Positions 32,416 through 43,529 of a DNA stretch of 64,000 nucleotides are shown piece by piece. Every line of letters begins with the position of its first letter. The first letter of the stretch is position 1. This DNA comes from Oscheius sp. JU75 (taxonomy: Eukaryota > Nematoda > Chromadorea > Rhabditida > Rhabditidae): contig JASJZC010000001.1 of the NCBI GenBank assembly GCA_037178855.1, forward strand, positions 2,418,001-2,482,000. Direction: 5' to 3'. Both the position numbers and the translations under genes were made by a program. The notes beneath the pieces were generated by a model. The model was not told the DNA's origin. It did no database searches and was given only the letters and a program-made list of their open reading frames with translations.

Positions 32416-32521
32416 GGAAATTTTATACTAGATAGAGCTAGAGGCAGAAACAGAGACAGAGAGACAGAGATATACATAGATTAACCTTTCTCACAGAGCG
32501 ACAGTTGAATACGGAGTTCCT

Positions 32522-33064
32522 TTATTCGGTCTCGGACATACACCGTTTGTTGCCCTGCTTGTTGAGTAGCCGACCCGGGTAGTTGCTAATCCACCAGTCT
32601 TCTTTCTCTCTGGCTTCCTTCTTAGTTTTGGCCTCATCAATGACCAGAACATTTAGAGCACGGACGTCGGGATTCAGCTTGAGATGCTTCGAGACGGCTG
32701 TCGAAGTCTTCAGGTGCTGACGAGTTCTTTCAATGAGCTGGGTCGTCTCTCCAATGTATGCCATTCCATCAGACAGGGGGATCAGATAGATGGTGCAGCA
32801 GTCCTGCTCGAGCGCTTTCAGCTCCGTGTGTTTCTCTGGAGATAATCCCAGAAGTTCGGCTATATCTGGACAATGTTTTCTACCGCGAAAAAGGAGAGTC
32901 GAGTGGAGAAGACGATTTGGGAGAGATCTGAAGTCTTTTCTTCTTCGAAGAAGGTATAGCCTACTTGGCAAGATGGGGCAGCAGGGCAGAAGAGATTCGA
33001 GCGAGCATCGTGAGACAGCCGCTTGGGTGGACAGTTTGGACTGTGAATAATTAGTGGAATCCAT
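32522..33064 (-). CDS. GIY-YIG domain protein
   Basis: The intronless frame has its ATG at 33064 and encodes 180 aa. The C-terminal ~110 residues carry a GIY-YIG nuclease core: CTIYLIPLSDGMAYIGET (degenerate GIY then YIG), the Arg/His helix IERTRQHLK and the later Glu region EKEDWWISNYPGRLLNKQ. The core lets such proteins cut DNA. The N-terminal ~65 residues are Ser/Leu/Arg-rich with no known domain. The gene runs divergently from PP1 (174 nt between starts). A broken copy lies at 25186-25630. Enzyme activity is unproven: the GIY triplet is not canonical. Confidence 0.7.
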   Translation of the reverse strand: MDSTNYSQSKLSTQAAVSRCSLESLLPCCPILPSRLYLLRRRKDFRSLPNRLLHSTLLFRGRKHCPDIAELLGLSPEKHTELKALEQDCCTIYLIPLSDGMAYIGETTQLIERTRQHLKTSTAVSKHLKLNPDVRALNVLVIDEAKTKKEAREKEDWWISNYPGRLLNKQGNKRCMSETE

Positions 33065-33237
33065 TTTTGGAAGATGTTTTTTTAGTTCTGTTAGAAAGTT
33101 GTTGCTACTCAAGTTTTGAAGCGGATAGCAATAGAGATTTGGTACAGCCTTTGTTTAATTCCAATTGAAAAGAGTGGCAATTAGGATCTTACATAAGATA
33201 CCATAGTATCGTTCGTCGGAGGCCTCCCGTCACTCTG

Positions 33238-34319
33238 ATGGCTTTACCGGAACCCGAAACCGCTACTGGTAGACTGGACATCGACGACCTACTCTATCGG
33301 ATTTTGAACGTGGGCACGCCGGGCTGCTCGCTCGTCGAGACGGTAACAGCGGAGGACATTGTGACTCTCTGCTCCGAAGCCAAAGACATCTTTATGCAAC
33401 AGCCTACCCTGATCGAGCTCAATCCACCAGTGAAGATTTGCGGCGACACCCATGGCCAGTACTCGGACGTCTTGAGGATTCTGGACAGGGGTGGATTCCC
33501 TCCCTACGCGAACTGTAAGCTCTAAGAAAAACAGCAGAGAGTGACTATCTTCATTTCAGATCTCTTCCTCGGGGACTATGTGGACCGGGGGCATCAGAGT
33601 CTGGAATGCATACTGCTATTTTTCTCCTATAAGGTCAAGTACCCGGCCAACGTCTTTCTGCTGAGAGGAAATCACGAGTGTCCGGCCATTAATCGAGCCT
33701 ACGGATTCTTCGAGGAGTGCAAGCGACGCTATCCGAACAGTAAGGATCTGTGGAACATTTTCCAAGTAGGAGATACCTTCATATATCCCTGTCTATTTTC
33801 CACTGTTCATAATCTCTGTCTCTCTGCCCACTCACTCCCTTCTTCCAGGAAACCTTCACCCAAATGCCACTCGTCGGTCTTGTCGGTAGTCGCATCCTCT
33901 GCATGCACGGCGGTCTCTCCCCTCGTCTGAAAGAGCTAAAGCAGCTGCGCGAGCTGCCCCGTACCATGGATCCGATCAACCCGTCCCTCCAAATGGATTT
34001 CCTCTGGGCCGACCCCGATCAGAACGCTCGCGGCTTCGAGCCAAACAATCGCGGAGTCAGCTTCGTCTTTGGAACCGACGTCGTGGCCGAGACTCTGGCG
34101 AATCTCGATCTGGATCTCGTGGCCAGAGCTCATCAAGTGGTGCAGGATGGCTACGAGTTCTTCGCCAATCGGAAACTAGTGACCATCTTCTCGGCCCCGC
34201 ATTACTGTGGCCAGTTCGACAACTCTGCCGCCATGATGTGCGTCGATTCCAGTATGACCTGCTCCTTCCACGTGATGCGTCCGACCTTGAAGCCGCTGAA
34301 GATCACGACTGGCAAGTAG
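33238..34319 (+). CDS. Protein phosphatase 1 catalytic subunit-like
   Basis: Exons 33238-33514, 33560-33765 and 33849-34319 give 317 aa, the usual PP1 length. The metallophosphatase motifs are complete: GDTHGQ, GDYVDRG, GNHE, MHGGLS and [10 protein letters not shown]. It is a Ser/Thr phosphatase whose targeting depends on regulatory subunits. Compared with textbook PP1 it is divergent (GHQSLECI for [26 protein letters not shown]), more like fast-evolving germline PP1 paralogues of nematodes; that is inference. A poly(A) signal AATAAA lies at 34355. Two broken copies lie at 5384-5830 and its 3' UTR is copied at 24.8-24.96 kb. Confidence 0.92.
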
Positions 34320-34463
34320 AGAAGACTGAGAACAACGAGACGATCAAATTTTTTAATAAAAATGCAATAATGTCCTCGTTTTAGTTGACTGGCTTTTTTA
34401 AATCTACGCGTCGTTTTCTCATAAATGAAATAGAGTCTAGACGCGAAGAAACGGAAATGGTCT

Positions 34464-34565
34464 TGTTGCATTCCCAAAGATGGGAAAGCTGTTCCAAAAT
34501 TTCTTTCAACCTCTACGAGAGCAGGGTCGAAAGTATTGAATACCTTAAACTTGGGTATTTAAACC
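34464..34565 (-). ncRNA. SL1 RNA gene, leader with two changes
   Basis: The leader from 34565 reads GGTTTAAATACCCAAG then TTTAAG: T-to-A at position 8 and G-to-A at position 21 compared with SL1. Donor, AATTTTGG Sm-like site and the CCCATCTTTGGGAA stem-loop are kept. CCGTACCATCTCTCC lies at 34608-34622. It sits 145 nt past the PP1 stop, convergent with it, and overlaps the duplicated block. Confidence 0.75.
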
Positions 34566-35067
34566 GGCACTATCGTTCACTCTTGGGATATAAGAAGGGC
34601 TGAGAGGAGAGATGGTACGGCAGAGGTCGATAACTCAGCTAGAAGAAGCAGAGAGACTTAGAGAGATGGTCGAGATATCGGGCAGGCAATTTCTAGTAGA
34701 ACTGCTATGGTAAGCTCTCGTTTTTGTTGGCAGACATTTCTTTTTTTAGATTTTTGCAATTCTTTCACTTAAACAGCCGTCCTTCTGTTTGTCTTCAGTT
34801 TTTTTTGGCGCTGCTGCTTTGTAGTCACAAAAGACTCCCAGTGGCTTCACTGCTGCAAAAACAAAGTTCTAGAGCATCTAAAGTTGACCTGCCACCCAAG
34901 TTTGGCAATAACTTCTTTTGGACAACACAACTTCTGGACAACATAATTTACTCCCTTTTATTTCGTGGTTACGCACGGATGCATTTATGGACACTATAGC
35001 GCTTTAGTAGTAGAGAGGTGGACAAGTGTTTCTGACACAGAGTCAAGAAGGGAAGAAACGGAAAGTC

Positions 35068-35170
35068 TTGTTGTCTTCCCAAAGATAGGAAGGCTGTTCC
35101 AAAATTTCTTTCAACCTCTGCCAGAGCAGGGTCGGAAGTAATGAATACCTCAAACTTGGGTAATTAAACC
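35068..35170 (-). ncRNA. SL1 spliced-leader RNA gene (canonical leader)
   Basis: The leader from 35170 is identical to SL1. GGTATT donor, AATTTTGG Sm-like site and CTTCCTATCTTTGGGAAG stem follow. The upstream CCGTGCCATCTCTCC element lies at about 35213-35227. The whole unit looks intact. Confidence 0.9.
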
Positions 35171-35599
35171 GACACTATCGTTCACTCTTGGGACATAAGA
35201 AGAGCTGAGAGGAGAGATGGCACGGCAAGGGCCGAAAGAATTGATATCGAGACAGAGAGACAGAGACACTGAGCCTGACAATCTTTCTCTTTGAGTTCCA
35301 TGTTATTTCCCAAAATGACAAGCAGTTTGTTGATTTATCCCGAATGTCCTTGTATTTGCTCAACCAATCTCATTTTGTTTTCATCTAAAACCGTCCGTGA
35401 TCAGATCATCTAATAACTGCCACAAATAATACACAGGTCTCAAAGGCATCACCACAAGTCGAGTTTGTTCAGCTGCAAGTAGTCAAAAACATGTCTACAG
35501 ACATTGACTATATAACTGGGAGTGGTTGAGAGCAAGACATCACCTCATCCTCTTCCCTTCTCTCACTTCGAAAACCCAAAGCAACTTTTTCGTTTCCAG

Positions 35600-36637
35600 A
35601 TGAAGTGTCTCCTCGTTATCGTCGGTCTCGCCGCTGTCAGCGCACTGCCTTTCCCTTCGGCTGCCCCCTCAGCTGAACAGAAGGGAGTCAGTCGGGCTCC
35701 CGGACAGGAGAGTCGTGAAGAACCACTCAGCGCTCTGAGCCTCGGAGCCCAAGGCAGATTAGGAGTCAATGGACAGATCGGACAACAGCTCCCTGGACAA
35801 GGACAGTTCTCAGGACTCTCGGGACTCTCGGGACTCGGACAGATCGGTCAACAGTTCCCCGGACTCGGTCAGCTCGGTGGACAAAACTCCCAGTATCCTG
35901 GAGTCGGCCAATTCGGTCAGCAGCTTCCTGGACAGGTCGGACAAGGATCCCAGTGGTCTGGACTTGGACAGTTCGGTCAACAGGGACAGATCGGATCCCA
36001 ACAGTTCCCCGGACAGTCTGGTTTGGGACAGATTGGTGGTCAACAGTTCCCAGGGCTCGGACAGCTCGGAGGACAGAACTCCCTGTTCCCTGGACAGTCC
36101 GGCCTCGGTCAAATCGGTCAACAGTTCCCCGGACTCTCTGGGCTCGGACAGATTGGTGGTCAACAGTTCCCTGCACTCGGACAGAACAACCAGTTCCCAG
36201 GACTCTCCGGACTCGGTGGCCAGCAGTTCCCAGGACAGTCTGGTTTGGGACAGATTGGTGGTCAACAGTTCCCAGGACTCGGACAGCTCGGAGGACAGAA
36301 CTCCTTGTTCCCTGGACAGTCTGGACTCGGACAGATCGGTCAACAGTTCCCAGGACAGGGGCAGATCGGCTCCCAGCAATTCCCTGGATTCTCCGGACTC
36401 GGACAGATCGGTGGCCAACAAAGCCTGAACCCCTTCGGACAGCAAGGAATCCTCGGTCAGGGTAATCAGAATCCCTTCACCGGATTGACCGGACAGATCG
36501 GTCAGGGACTCGGACAGCCCTTTGGCGTCCAGGCTGGACTCAATGGACAGCTCCCCTTCGGACAGCAGCAAGGCAACCGTAATTCTTTCGGATCTTTCGG
36601 ACAGATTGGCCGCCAGATGCCCGTCTTCAGAAAGTAA
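35600..36637 (+). CDS. Secreted Gly/Gln-rich tandem-repeat protein
   Basis: A single exon of 345 aa has its ATG at 35600, directly behind GTTTCCAG (trans-splice site). The signal peptide is MKCLLVIVGLAAVSALPFP. A short linker with acidic and basic residues follows, then about twenty copies of repeats built from GLGQIGGQQFPG and GQLGGQNSLFPGQS, and an end rich in Gln, Arg and Phe. Expected to be extracellular and low in ordered structure, possibly cuticle, egg-shell or adhesive material (inference). Codons are uniform across the repeats, so antisense frames stay open and are shadows. AATAAA occurs at 36671. Confidence 0.8.
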   Translation: MKCLLVIVGLAAVSALPFPSAAPSAEQKGVSRAPGQESREEPLSALSLGAQGRLGVNGQIGQQLPGQGQFSGLSGLSGLGQIGQQFPGLGQLGGQNSQYPGVGQFGQQLPGQVGQGSQWSGLGQFGQQGQIGSQQFPGQSGLGQIGGQQFPGLGQLGGQNSLFPGQSGLGQIGQQFPGLSGLGQIGGQQFPALGQNNQFPGLSGLGGQQFPGQSGLGQIGGQQFPGLGQLGGQNSLFPGQSGLGQIGQQFPGQGQIGSQQFPGFSGLGQIGGQQSLNPFGQQGILGQGNQNPFTGLTGQIGQGLGQPFGVQAGLNGQLPFGQQQGNRNSFGSFGQIGRQMPVFRK

Positions 36638-36683
36638 ATCAAGTATCTTCTCTTTCATTCATGCAATGTTAATAAATTGATAA

Positions 36684-37700
36684 TCACAGAAATTTCTGAC
36701 ATGCCAAGCATTCATAGCGTTTCATGATGAAGTCTCTCCGCTTGGCGACGAAAATCCAAAAGTGTCCTTTGGCTTCGAGAGTACGGTAGTGAGAGTGGAT
36801 GGGACATCTGGGAAGATCTCTCTTGGCATTGAGACTGAAGCAGACTTTTTGAGCGCTGCAGAGTTTAGACTTTGTTACACGGAGCTTCTTTAGGTCCCGG
36901 CTACCAGCAATAGCTTCCTGATAAGTAAGGTGTGAGATCAGAGGGACAGAGAGATAGTATAACTCACCTGACAGAACGATATGACTGCCTCCGAGGTAAT
37001 GGCCGTCTTGTACAACTGAAGGCTTCTCGGCATTCTCGAACCAATCTCTTGAAGGTTCTCGTTTGTGAAGGATCCCATGATCCTTATTCGGTCCAGTTTC
37101 ACAATGTCTTCCGTCTTGAAAAGATCTGTTGAGTAGTTCCCATCGGTACTAAAACTCTGTAGGTGGAGTTTCTAAACACTGTATCTTGTGATTTGAATCG
37201 TGGCTACCTCAATTAAGGCAGACAACAATTCTGCGGAGATTTCCGGATTTTTGACGGCAAGGCACTTCACTTCAGCTGGAAGGGTGAGAAGAAAGGTCAG
37301 TATTTCAAAACAGTTTTCAGTGATCCGGATCTTGTCATAGACATACCGGCATCGGTACTGTTGCCTGAACGAAGAAGTGCTCTGAAAATAGGAATGTACT
37401 GTCACTGTCACCCTCATTCTCTCTCTCACAATGATTCGCAGCGTGGCTTTCTTTCTCTCAGTGAACAGAACATCTTCATTCCTTACGTACAGATCCCTGG
37501 TAGCTCGACTGGTTATCTCAAACTGGGTGAAACTCTTGTGGTCCGGGATCTGAAATCTAGTTTCGAACCATGTCTTCTGTTCCCACCTTTTCGAGAATTT
37601 TTTTCTGTATTGGCTCCGCAATTTTCTGTAAATCTATGGGATCCGCCACGAGCTGGAACTGTTCCCATGTCCTGTATATTTCTACCTCGTCGTCAAACAT
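36684..37700 (-). CDS. F-box-like nematode family protein A
   Basis: Exons 37700-37587, 37549-37430, 37381-37208, 37171-36968 and 36917-36684 are all phase 0 and give 281 aa. The exon 1/2 junction reads IQKKILEK|IPDHKSFTQFEITSRATRDL, a nematode F-box-like helix set as found in substrate adaptors of SCF ubiquitin ligases. The rest has Leu-rich substrate-domain character (EILTFLLTLPAEVKCLAV) as in FTH/FBA-type proteins. Exons 2 and 3 have the same lengths (120 and 174 nt) as in the gene at 40911-42447, showing common descent. It ends convergent with the Gly/Gln gene, with 47 nt between stops. Confidence 0.65.
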
Positions 37701-37719
37701 CCCCTAAAATGAAAATTTC

Positions 37720-38590
37720 CTAGCTGAGTGGATAACTTACAGATTTGAAGTCATAGCTGCATTTCCGAGAACTCTTAAAGGGGAGACAAGACAAAAAAGT
37801 CAGAAAGCCCATTCGGAAGGAGCAAGAGAAGATGAGACTATTGATGCGGGAGAAATCGATGTACAAGCGCTTTTATACGGCCCAAAATCAAACGGTTTGT
37901 ATCGTCATATCGTCATCTTTATAAACATTTAAACAAATTTAAGCGCAGTACGTTCGGAAATGAGTCACAGGGCAAATTAAAAAAATAATCAATTGGGAAG
38001 ATGTGGAAAGACATCGGAAACTATTGAAACTCACGGCACTATCATTTCTTATCAATGAAGGGTCCTGAAAATAGACGGCGTTCTTTTTTTCTCCCTCTGC
38101 GTCGCAAGACTTTAACTAAATGTAACTTTACAAAATCGTATTTTTATCAAATACTATTTAAGGTCAAAAGTTGGCAAGTTGAGACTAAAGAGAGGGTCAA
38201 ACAGTTCGTTCCAAAAGGCAACGGGTAGCTCTGCCAGGAACAAAAGAGAGTGGTTCGGGTCAATTTAGGAGCCTTGTTTCTTACGGGATCCAAAGTTTCC
38301 GCATGGAAAAGTGATGTTTATCTGTTGTACCGGAAGCCCTTTGAACTCGTCATTTTATTACACACTGCCTATGCGCCTTAATATATATTTCTTTCATCTA
38401 TGTCCTGCAACTCTACTGACTGACAAAAAATCTACTGTATTCTGTTAAAGGACATGAGTGTGGACAAAACTCTAGTTTTTACAAAGATAAGAGACTCGTT
38501 TCCAGGACAATTTGTCAAAGATGAAGGGGGACTTTTGGATCAAGGATTGGAGACAGGAAAGTAGCAACGGAAGAGAAGAGTGTGAAGGGG
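37720..38590. other. No supported gene
   Basis: AT-richer intergenic DNA between two minus-strand genes. No long frame or RNA gene was recognised. Confidence 0.4.
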
Positions 38591-38594
38591 GCTT

Positions 38595-39537
38595 CTAATC
38601 AGAATCCTCATACTTGACTTCTTCCTGGAAAATACTCTCTTTTTATGTCATCGCACGTCTCACCTTGACTTTTTCTAGGTCCATGATCACGTCCGCCAAC
38701 GTGACAAGACCAGAGGATGGAGAAGGGCCAACTCCAGAAGGGTTCTCCGAAGAAGTAACAGCAGGTTCCTGGGTCGAGGCAGAACGAATATCGGCGAATG
38801 TGGAGGGGACGTCCTTTTCGGTCTTTGCTTTCTGCATGGCTTTGGCCTTCATCGAAGAGATGAAGACAGAATTTGGGGGAGCGAACTGGAACTCCTTGAC
38901 TGTACCAGACTTTGAACAAAAATAGAAATTGGTACCATTGGGTCCACCGAGGCAGCTCTGGAAGAGGGGCTTGAATTCGGGAACCTTAGTCAGGAACTCG
39001 AGCTTCGGGGTAGCGTAGGTGAACACTTTGCCGGTCTCTGAGCCCACGAGCAGGAAACACTCGGCTCCTGTCAGGATGGCGATCTCTTCGGTCTGAAAAG
39101 TGTCTCTGCCTCTCTGTCCCTCTGTCCCTCTGTCCCTCTATCTCTCTGTCTCACTGCCTTTCTGCCTCTTTCCATCCCCGACTCGCCTTCTTCATAAGAC
39201 CAGCCTTCCTCTTGGCGAAAGTCGTCTGCCTTCGGATCTTATCAGAGATGAGCTTCATCTCAATTTTGACCCTTCCCAGCGTCTTCTTCCCATTGGGCAG
39301 CGGCCTCTTGACACTCTTCTTGCTTTTCTTTACATCGTCCTCCCCATCACTCTGCTTTCCCACCAAATTCTCGACTTCCTTCTTGATGTCGTCTTCAGCA
39401 GCCTTCATGCTCAGATCGAGCGGTTCTGTGTCCTCTTTCTTTTCAGCCGAAGAAGAGCTGGAAACAGCACCTTCCTCCTTGTAGAGCCTCACGGCCGAGA
39501 ACTTGGGCTTGGTGAACACAGTCCTTTTTTTATCCAT
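38595..39537 (-). CDS. SRF-type MADS-box transcription factor
   Basis: Exons 39537-39187, 39092-38664 and 38624-38595 give 269 aa. The MADS domain spans residues ~92-150: GRVKIEMKLISDKIRRQTTF then AKRKAGLMKK|TEEIAILTGAECF and LLVGSETGKVFTYATPKL. This aligns without gaps to the SRF core (GRVKIKMEFI..., GIMKKAYELSTLTG). SRF factors bind CArG boxes; the C. elegans relative UNC-120 acts in muscle. Exon 1 ends at a GC donor (GCGAGT) splitting the domain. The N-terminus is acidic with KxE-type sites, and the tail is short and Ser/Pro-rich. The domain is unusually divergent. Confidence 0.85.
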
Positions 39538-39559
39538 TTCGAAGACTTGGTACAACTGA

Positions 39560-40900
39560 AAATCATTCATAACTACGAGTACGAATGGGCGATTAGAATA
39601 GGGGAGCGATAGGCAAGTGAGTGAGAAAGTTTTTTAGAGGCAGTTTTGAACCAGTCTTCTTACAAACAGGGTACCGAAGAGTGAGAGGACATCAGACTCC
39701 GGACCATTTGAACAGAGAGTTAGAGGCACATATCAGGAAGCTCGAAGAAAGTGACAGTGGCAATGGACAGTGGATCGCGGATAGTCAAAGTGTTTCAGAT
39801 GGCATCGAAAGTCCGAAGATTGAGTGTAATGTTAAATTTAGAATAACAACTCACTATCAGTCAGTTTGCAGCAAAAATTTGCTTCTAGAATAGGGGGCGG
39901 AGGGCATTTGGCAGTCTGTTTGGCATATAGGCGATGAATCGGATGTCCAGGAAAAGTGCTGGGAGAGAAATAGGTCAGCTGATCTATTACATACTGCCTA
40001 ATGACATGCCTACCTGCCGAGCTGTAGGAAACTGACAGAGTGACAGACAGAGAGAACGAGTTTGATGAGGTCAGAACAAAAAAAAACTGAAACTGGACGG
40101 AAACTGAAGGCACAGTCTCGGAACTGACCAAGAACTCGACTGCTCAATTGGGCAGGCGTTTCACATGCCCTTTTCCCCTCAGGTAGGCTGACTAACTCTC
40201 ATTGTTCTCGAGAGAGGGAGTCAGTCTGGGGATGGGGCCGTGACATTTGACTCACTCGTATTACTTAGACCGTTTCTGAACTATGGGCGCGCGAGAAGAT
40301 TGGAGGGAGCAGGGGACTATGAAATAGAAAGATAAAGGCAGAGCTACTCTGACAAAGACAAGGTTTTGCTTCTGACTGCAGATTACCCTTGACATGTTAC
40401 CGTAATTACCTTCACTGTTTAGAGTCTCTTCTACTGACTTCTCGTCCCGCGAGCTGTTTTCTGAAATGGTAGCCTTTGTCAGTCAGTAGAGTTGCAAGAC
40501 TTGCTTCGCCCTATAGAACTGAATCCTCGCCAACACAGCCAGCTGTCGAAACTCGGCTCCAAATCCTTCTTCTGACCCCGTTGTTCCAAAAGCTTCGCCA
40601 GCTACTATTCCTGCTCAGATAGGGTACTGTCACTGCCACCAATATAGGCCAAGGCTCCCGTTCCTGTAGATCTTTGCCCTCTACCAGTTTTGACCAAGCC
40701 ATCGACACTAACAGCTGGCAGAGCTCCTCCAATAGCCATTATGCCTTATTCAGTAGCCATGGCTCTCTTCTTCCTCCTCCTTCGATGATGGCTTCTACAT
40801 TTGGGCGTCGAGACGAATTACTACTTCGCTTCAAGGCAGAACTCCAGATGAGGTAGGCTACTGTCACTGTCAATCTCTTACATTCCACTACATGTTTAAT
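39560..40900. other. No intact gene; decayed copy of the 43.5 kb Pro/Ala-rich region
   Basis: Plus-strand 40540-40800 resembles 43.53-43.80 kb (CAAAGGCTTCGCCAGCT-like, AGGCTCCCGTTCCTG, TGACCAAGCCA) but with frame breaks. TACTGTCACTG motifs lie at 40616 and 40858. Nothing else was recognised. Confidence 0.5.
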
Positions 40901-40910
40901 AACTACACTT

Positions 40911-42447
40911 TTATTCAACAAGGATACAACCGGGTAGAACAGAGATTCCCCGCTTGAAAATGCTGACTCTCTGCTGGTAGATTCCAACAGTCAGAGTCTG
41001 TTCGTTCTCCAGACTCACTTTCAACTCTCCGTAAATGATCCCATCCTGGTATTTCACAATGTAACGAGCCCCAAGTCTTTGAGCAAGAGCATACCCATTA
41101 ATTCTGTAGCCGGTGGAAATAGAAATGTAGCCAATGTCCCTGTCTCCATCAACTATTTGCTGTAAACCAGATGGTACGAGATCGAACTGGGATTTGCTTT
41201 ACCTGACAGAAGGTCTCCAGCCCTTGTTCTGTAATAGTTGCCCCAGAAATGGAAAGGTACTTTGGCATTTTGGGTGCCATCGAGAGGAGCATCTCGTCAC
41301 TGATTGGGGAGTTAAAGAAGAGATGGTCGAGCTGTAAAATAGGTGGTTAGTATGAGGAACTAAAGCCTCAAGATATCCCAATACCCGCCGGGAACGGATA
41401 CTGTATTTCAACCAAAGCCGTTGCAATACTGATCCCATTTCGAGCTGGATATGTTTTTAAAGCTTTGGAATGTCCTGAAATGTTGTAGAGTAGATTAAAA
41501 CCTACAACATCACAAAGCTGAAAAATGAAAGCTTCGGCCCGGAAATTATAGAAAACGTGGCACCTACAGTCGAATCACTGTCAGTCGGAGCCCCGAAGCC
41601 CCATTATACTCTAACTCGGGAAGGAACAACTAGACAAATGCGTGTCTGTGACCATGGGGGTTCTGGTTAACTCCATGCCTATTAACGCAATTAGCATTCT
41701 TTTCACAAGATTGATCACATTATTACGATGTTTTCTACTAAGTTTTCGCCCAGTTTCCGAATAATTTGTTCTTTTTTTTTTACTTCAACACTCACCTGGT
41801 CGAGGTTGGAAGATGTCAGAATGTTGATTTGGCTATCCCAGAGAATCACTTGCTTCACTTTCATCTTCTAATAAAGATATTTTCTTGTGAAAATCTATTT
41901 TTACCTGTAAGCATTCCCCAAAAAGGATATGATCCATGCCCATGTTGTGGAAGACGAGATTGTAGATGGTGGCTTGGGAGGACATCAGACACTGGACCAC
42001 CTCCGCCTCATCCGTGTGGATTGAGACCATTTTGAAATAAGGACGACAGTGGGCTTTCTGGGGAATGTGATCTTTATCCTAAAATGTGACTATACTCTCG
42101 TTTGATAGAGGACCTACGATAATGTTGACATGCCCATTGACTTTTTCAGGGAACAGTGTTCTCTTGTCGATCTTTCCCAAACGATTTGTGGCTCGACTGG
42201 CTTGGTCAAATCTCTTGAAAGTCTTGTAGTCGCCCAGCTGAAAGTATAAGGTCGGCTCCCTGTCTATCAGCCTCTCTGCCTCTTTGTCCCTCTCTCTACT
42301 GACCTTCTTGAAAATCAGAAGCTGCAGGTCCGTCGGGATTGCCATGAAGTCCAACTGCTTTTTCTCTCCTTGTTGATCTTGAGACAGTAGATTGCTCACA
42401 TTGTCGTAGAGGCCGGAGATGGCTGATCTGCACGTGTCGAGAGGCAT
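40911..42447 (-). CDS. F-box-like nematode family protein B
   Basis: Clear phase-0 exons are 42447-42304, 42237-42118, 42078-41905, 41867-41796, 41331-41203 and 41159-40911 (about 296 aa). A further exon near 41.4 kb could not be placed in frame. The F-box-like helices read MAIPTDLQLLIFKK|LGDYKTFKRFDQASRATNRL, followed by a repeat-like substrate region (QATIYNLVFHNMGMDHILFG, KQVILWDSQINIL, LSISGATITEQGLETFCQ). It ends in a distinct ~80-residue domain. Likely an SCF adaptor. Exon sizes match gene A at 36684-37700. Confidence 0.65.
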
Positions 42448-42459
42448 GGTACTTGTGGG

Positions 42460-43500
42460 AACTGAAGAATACCGTAACTGCTTTTGAACCATGCTCAAAG
42501 CAGGAGAAAACTGCAATAGCTTTTTCAGCTCATATCGCGTCACCAAATTGATCTAGCTTTTCCCAACCTATTCCAGCTATTAATTTCACCTTCTTCCATC
42601 TAAATCGGTATCTCTGACGAGATGTAGTCCCTCTGACTAATCACCGACGACCATCCACCTCTTCTGTAACTCATATCTCGAATGACTACTCTTTACTAGG
42701 TCGTCGCTTATTGTCTGCCTAATATCTAAATTCAGATAATTTAAACTTTAGCTCTTTGAGTTGAAGTTGCCCTATTCCTTCCCACTGACTGTACGAGGTG
42801 CGACTCGGATCTATCTGACTTTGTGCTTAGGTCTTTAGAAAATAATAAAGAGGATGTGGTCCCCTAGAATTTCTGGATACGTGGAACTTTTTTTATTTGA
42901 ATTTTTACATGCTTTATACACGGAAAATAGATTTTATTATCATCAGTCCTTGTCTTCGGTTGAAGGAGTGAGTTCAAAGAGGACCTTCACTGAAATTTTA
43001 GACAAAGGTAATAGGCTATTAACTGTTTACGTTTGTCATCTTTCTCTTCGCTGTATCCTCCATTCTCCACAGAAACTCCATCGGTTGTTTCAAAGAGCAT
43101 TTGGTATGAAAACGTATAATAAATAGTTTGTTTTTCAGGATTTGACATTGCCTCTCTCGTCTCCTATGCAATTGTCCAACAAGATGAGATTAAATATCGA
43201 CCAAACCATTTTGGACAAAGTATTGATAAACGCTGCGCTTTCAGTTCGTAAAAGTCTGTTTAGAAAAAGATATTCGACCAAGACAAATAGAAGTAGGAGG
43301 TGATTAGAACAAGAAATGGCGGAACAACAGCGTATAAGATGTTCGGAACAGTTATATCACCATCTTGGATTTGTTTGAACCGGAACGAAAACAGCTACAA
43401 GTGAAACATCAAATTTTATCTCTGAACTATCTGTACAAAGTGATGATAATAGAAGAAACAGGCAATCAGTTGTGCGTTGGAAAAGATGTGCATGTAGCTA
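42460..43500. other. No supported gene
   Basis: Short frames only. No splice-consistent coding pattern or RNA gene was recognised. Confidence 0.35.
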
Positions 43501-43529
43501 AAGACAGAAACAGAGAGACAGAGACCTAT

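Noticed and set aside
35760-36430. Regular repeats that might suggest a CRISPR-like array
   Set aside because: The repeats are in-frame coding units of a secreted protein with no unique spacers, in a eukaryotic genome.
35766-36658. Open frames up to 282 codons antisense to the Gly/Gln repeat gene
   Set aside because: Produced by the repeated GGACAG-type codons; no signal peptide or splice context.
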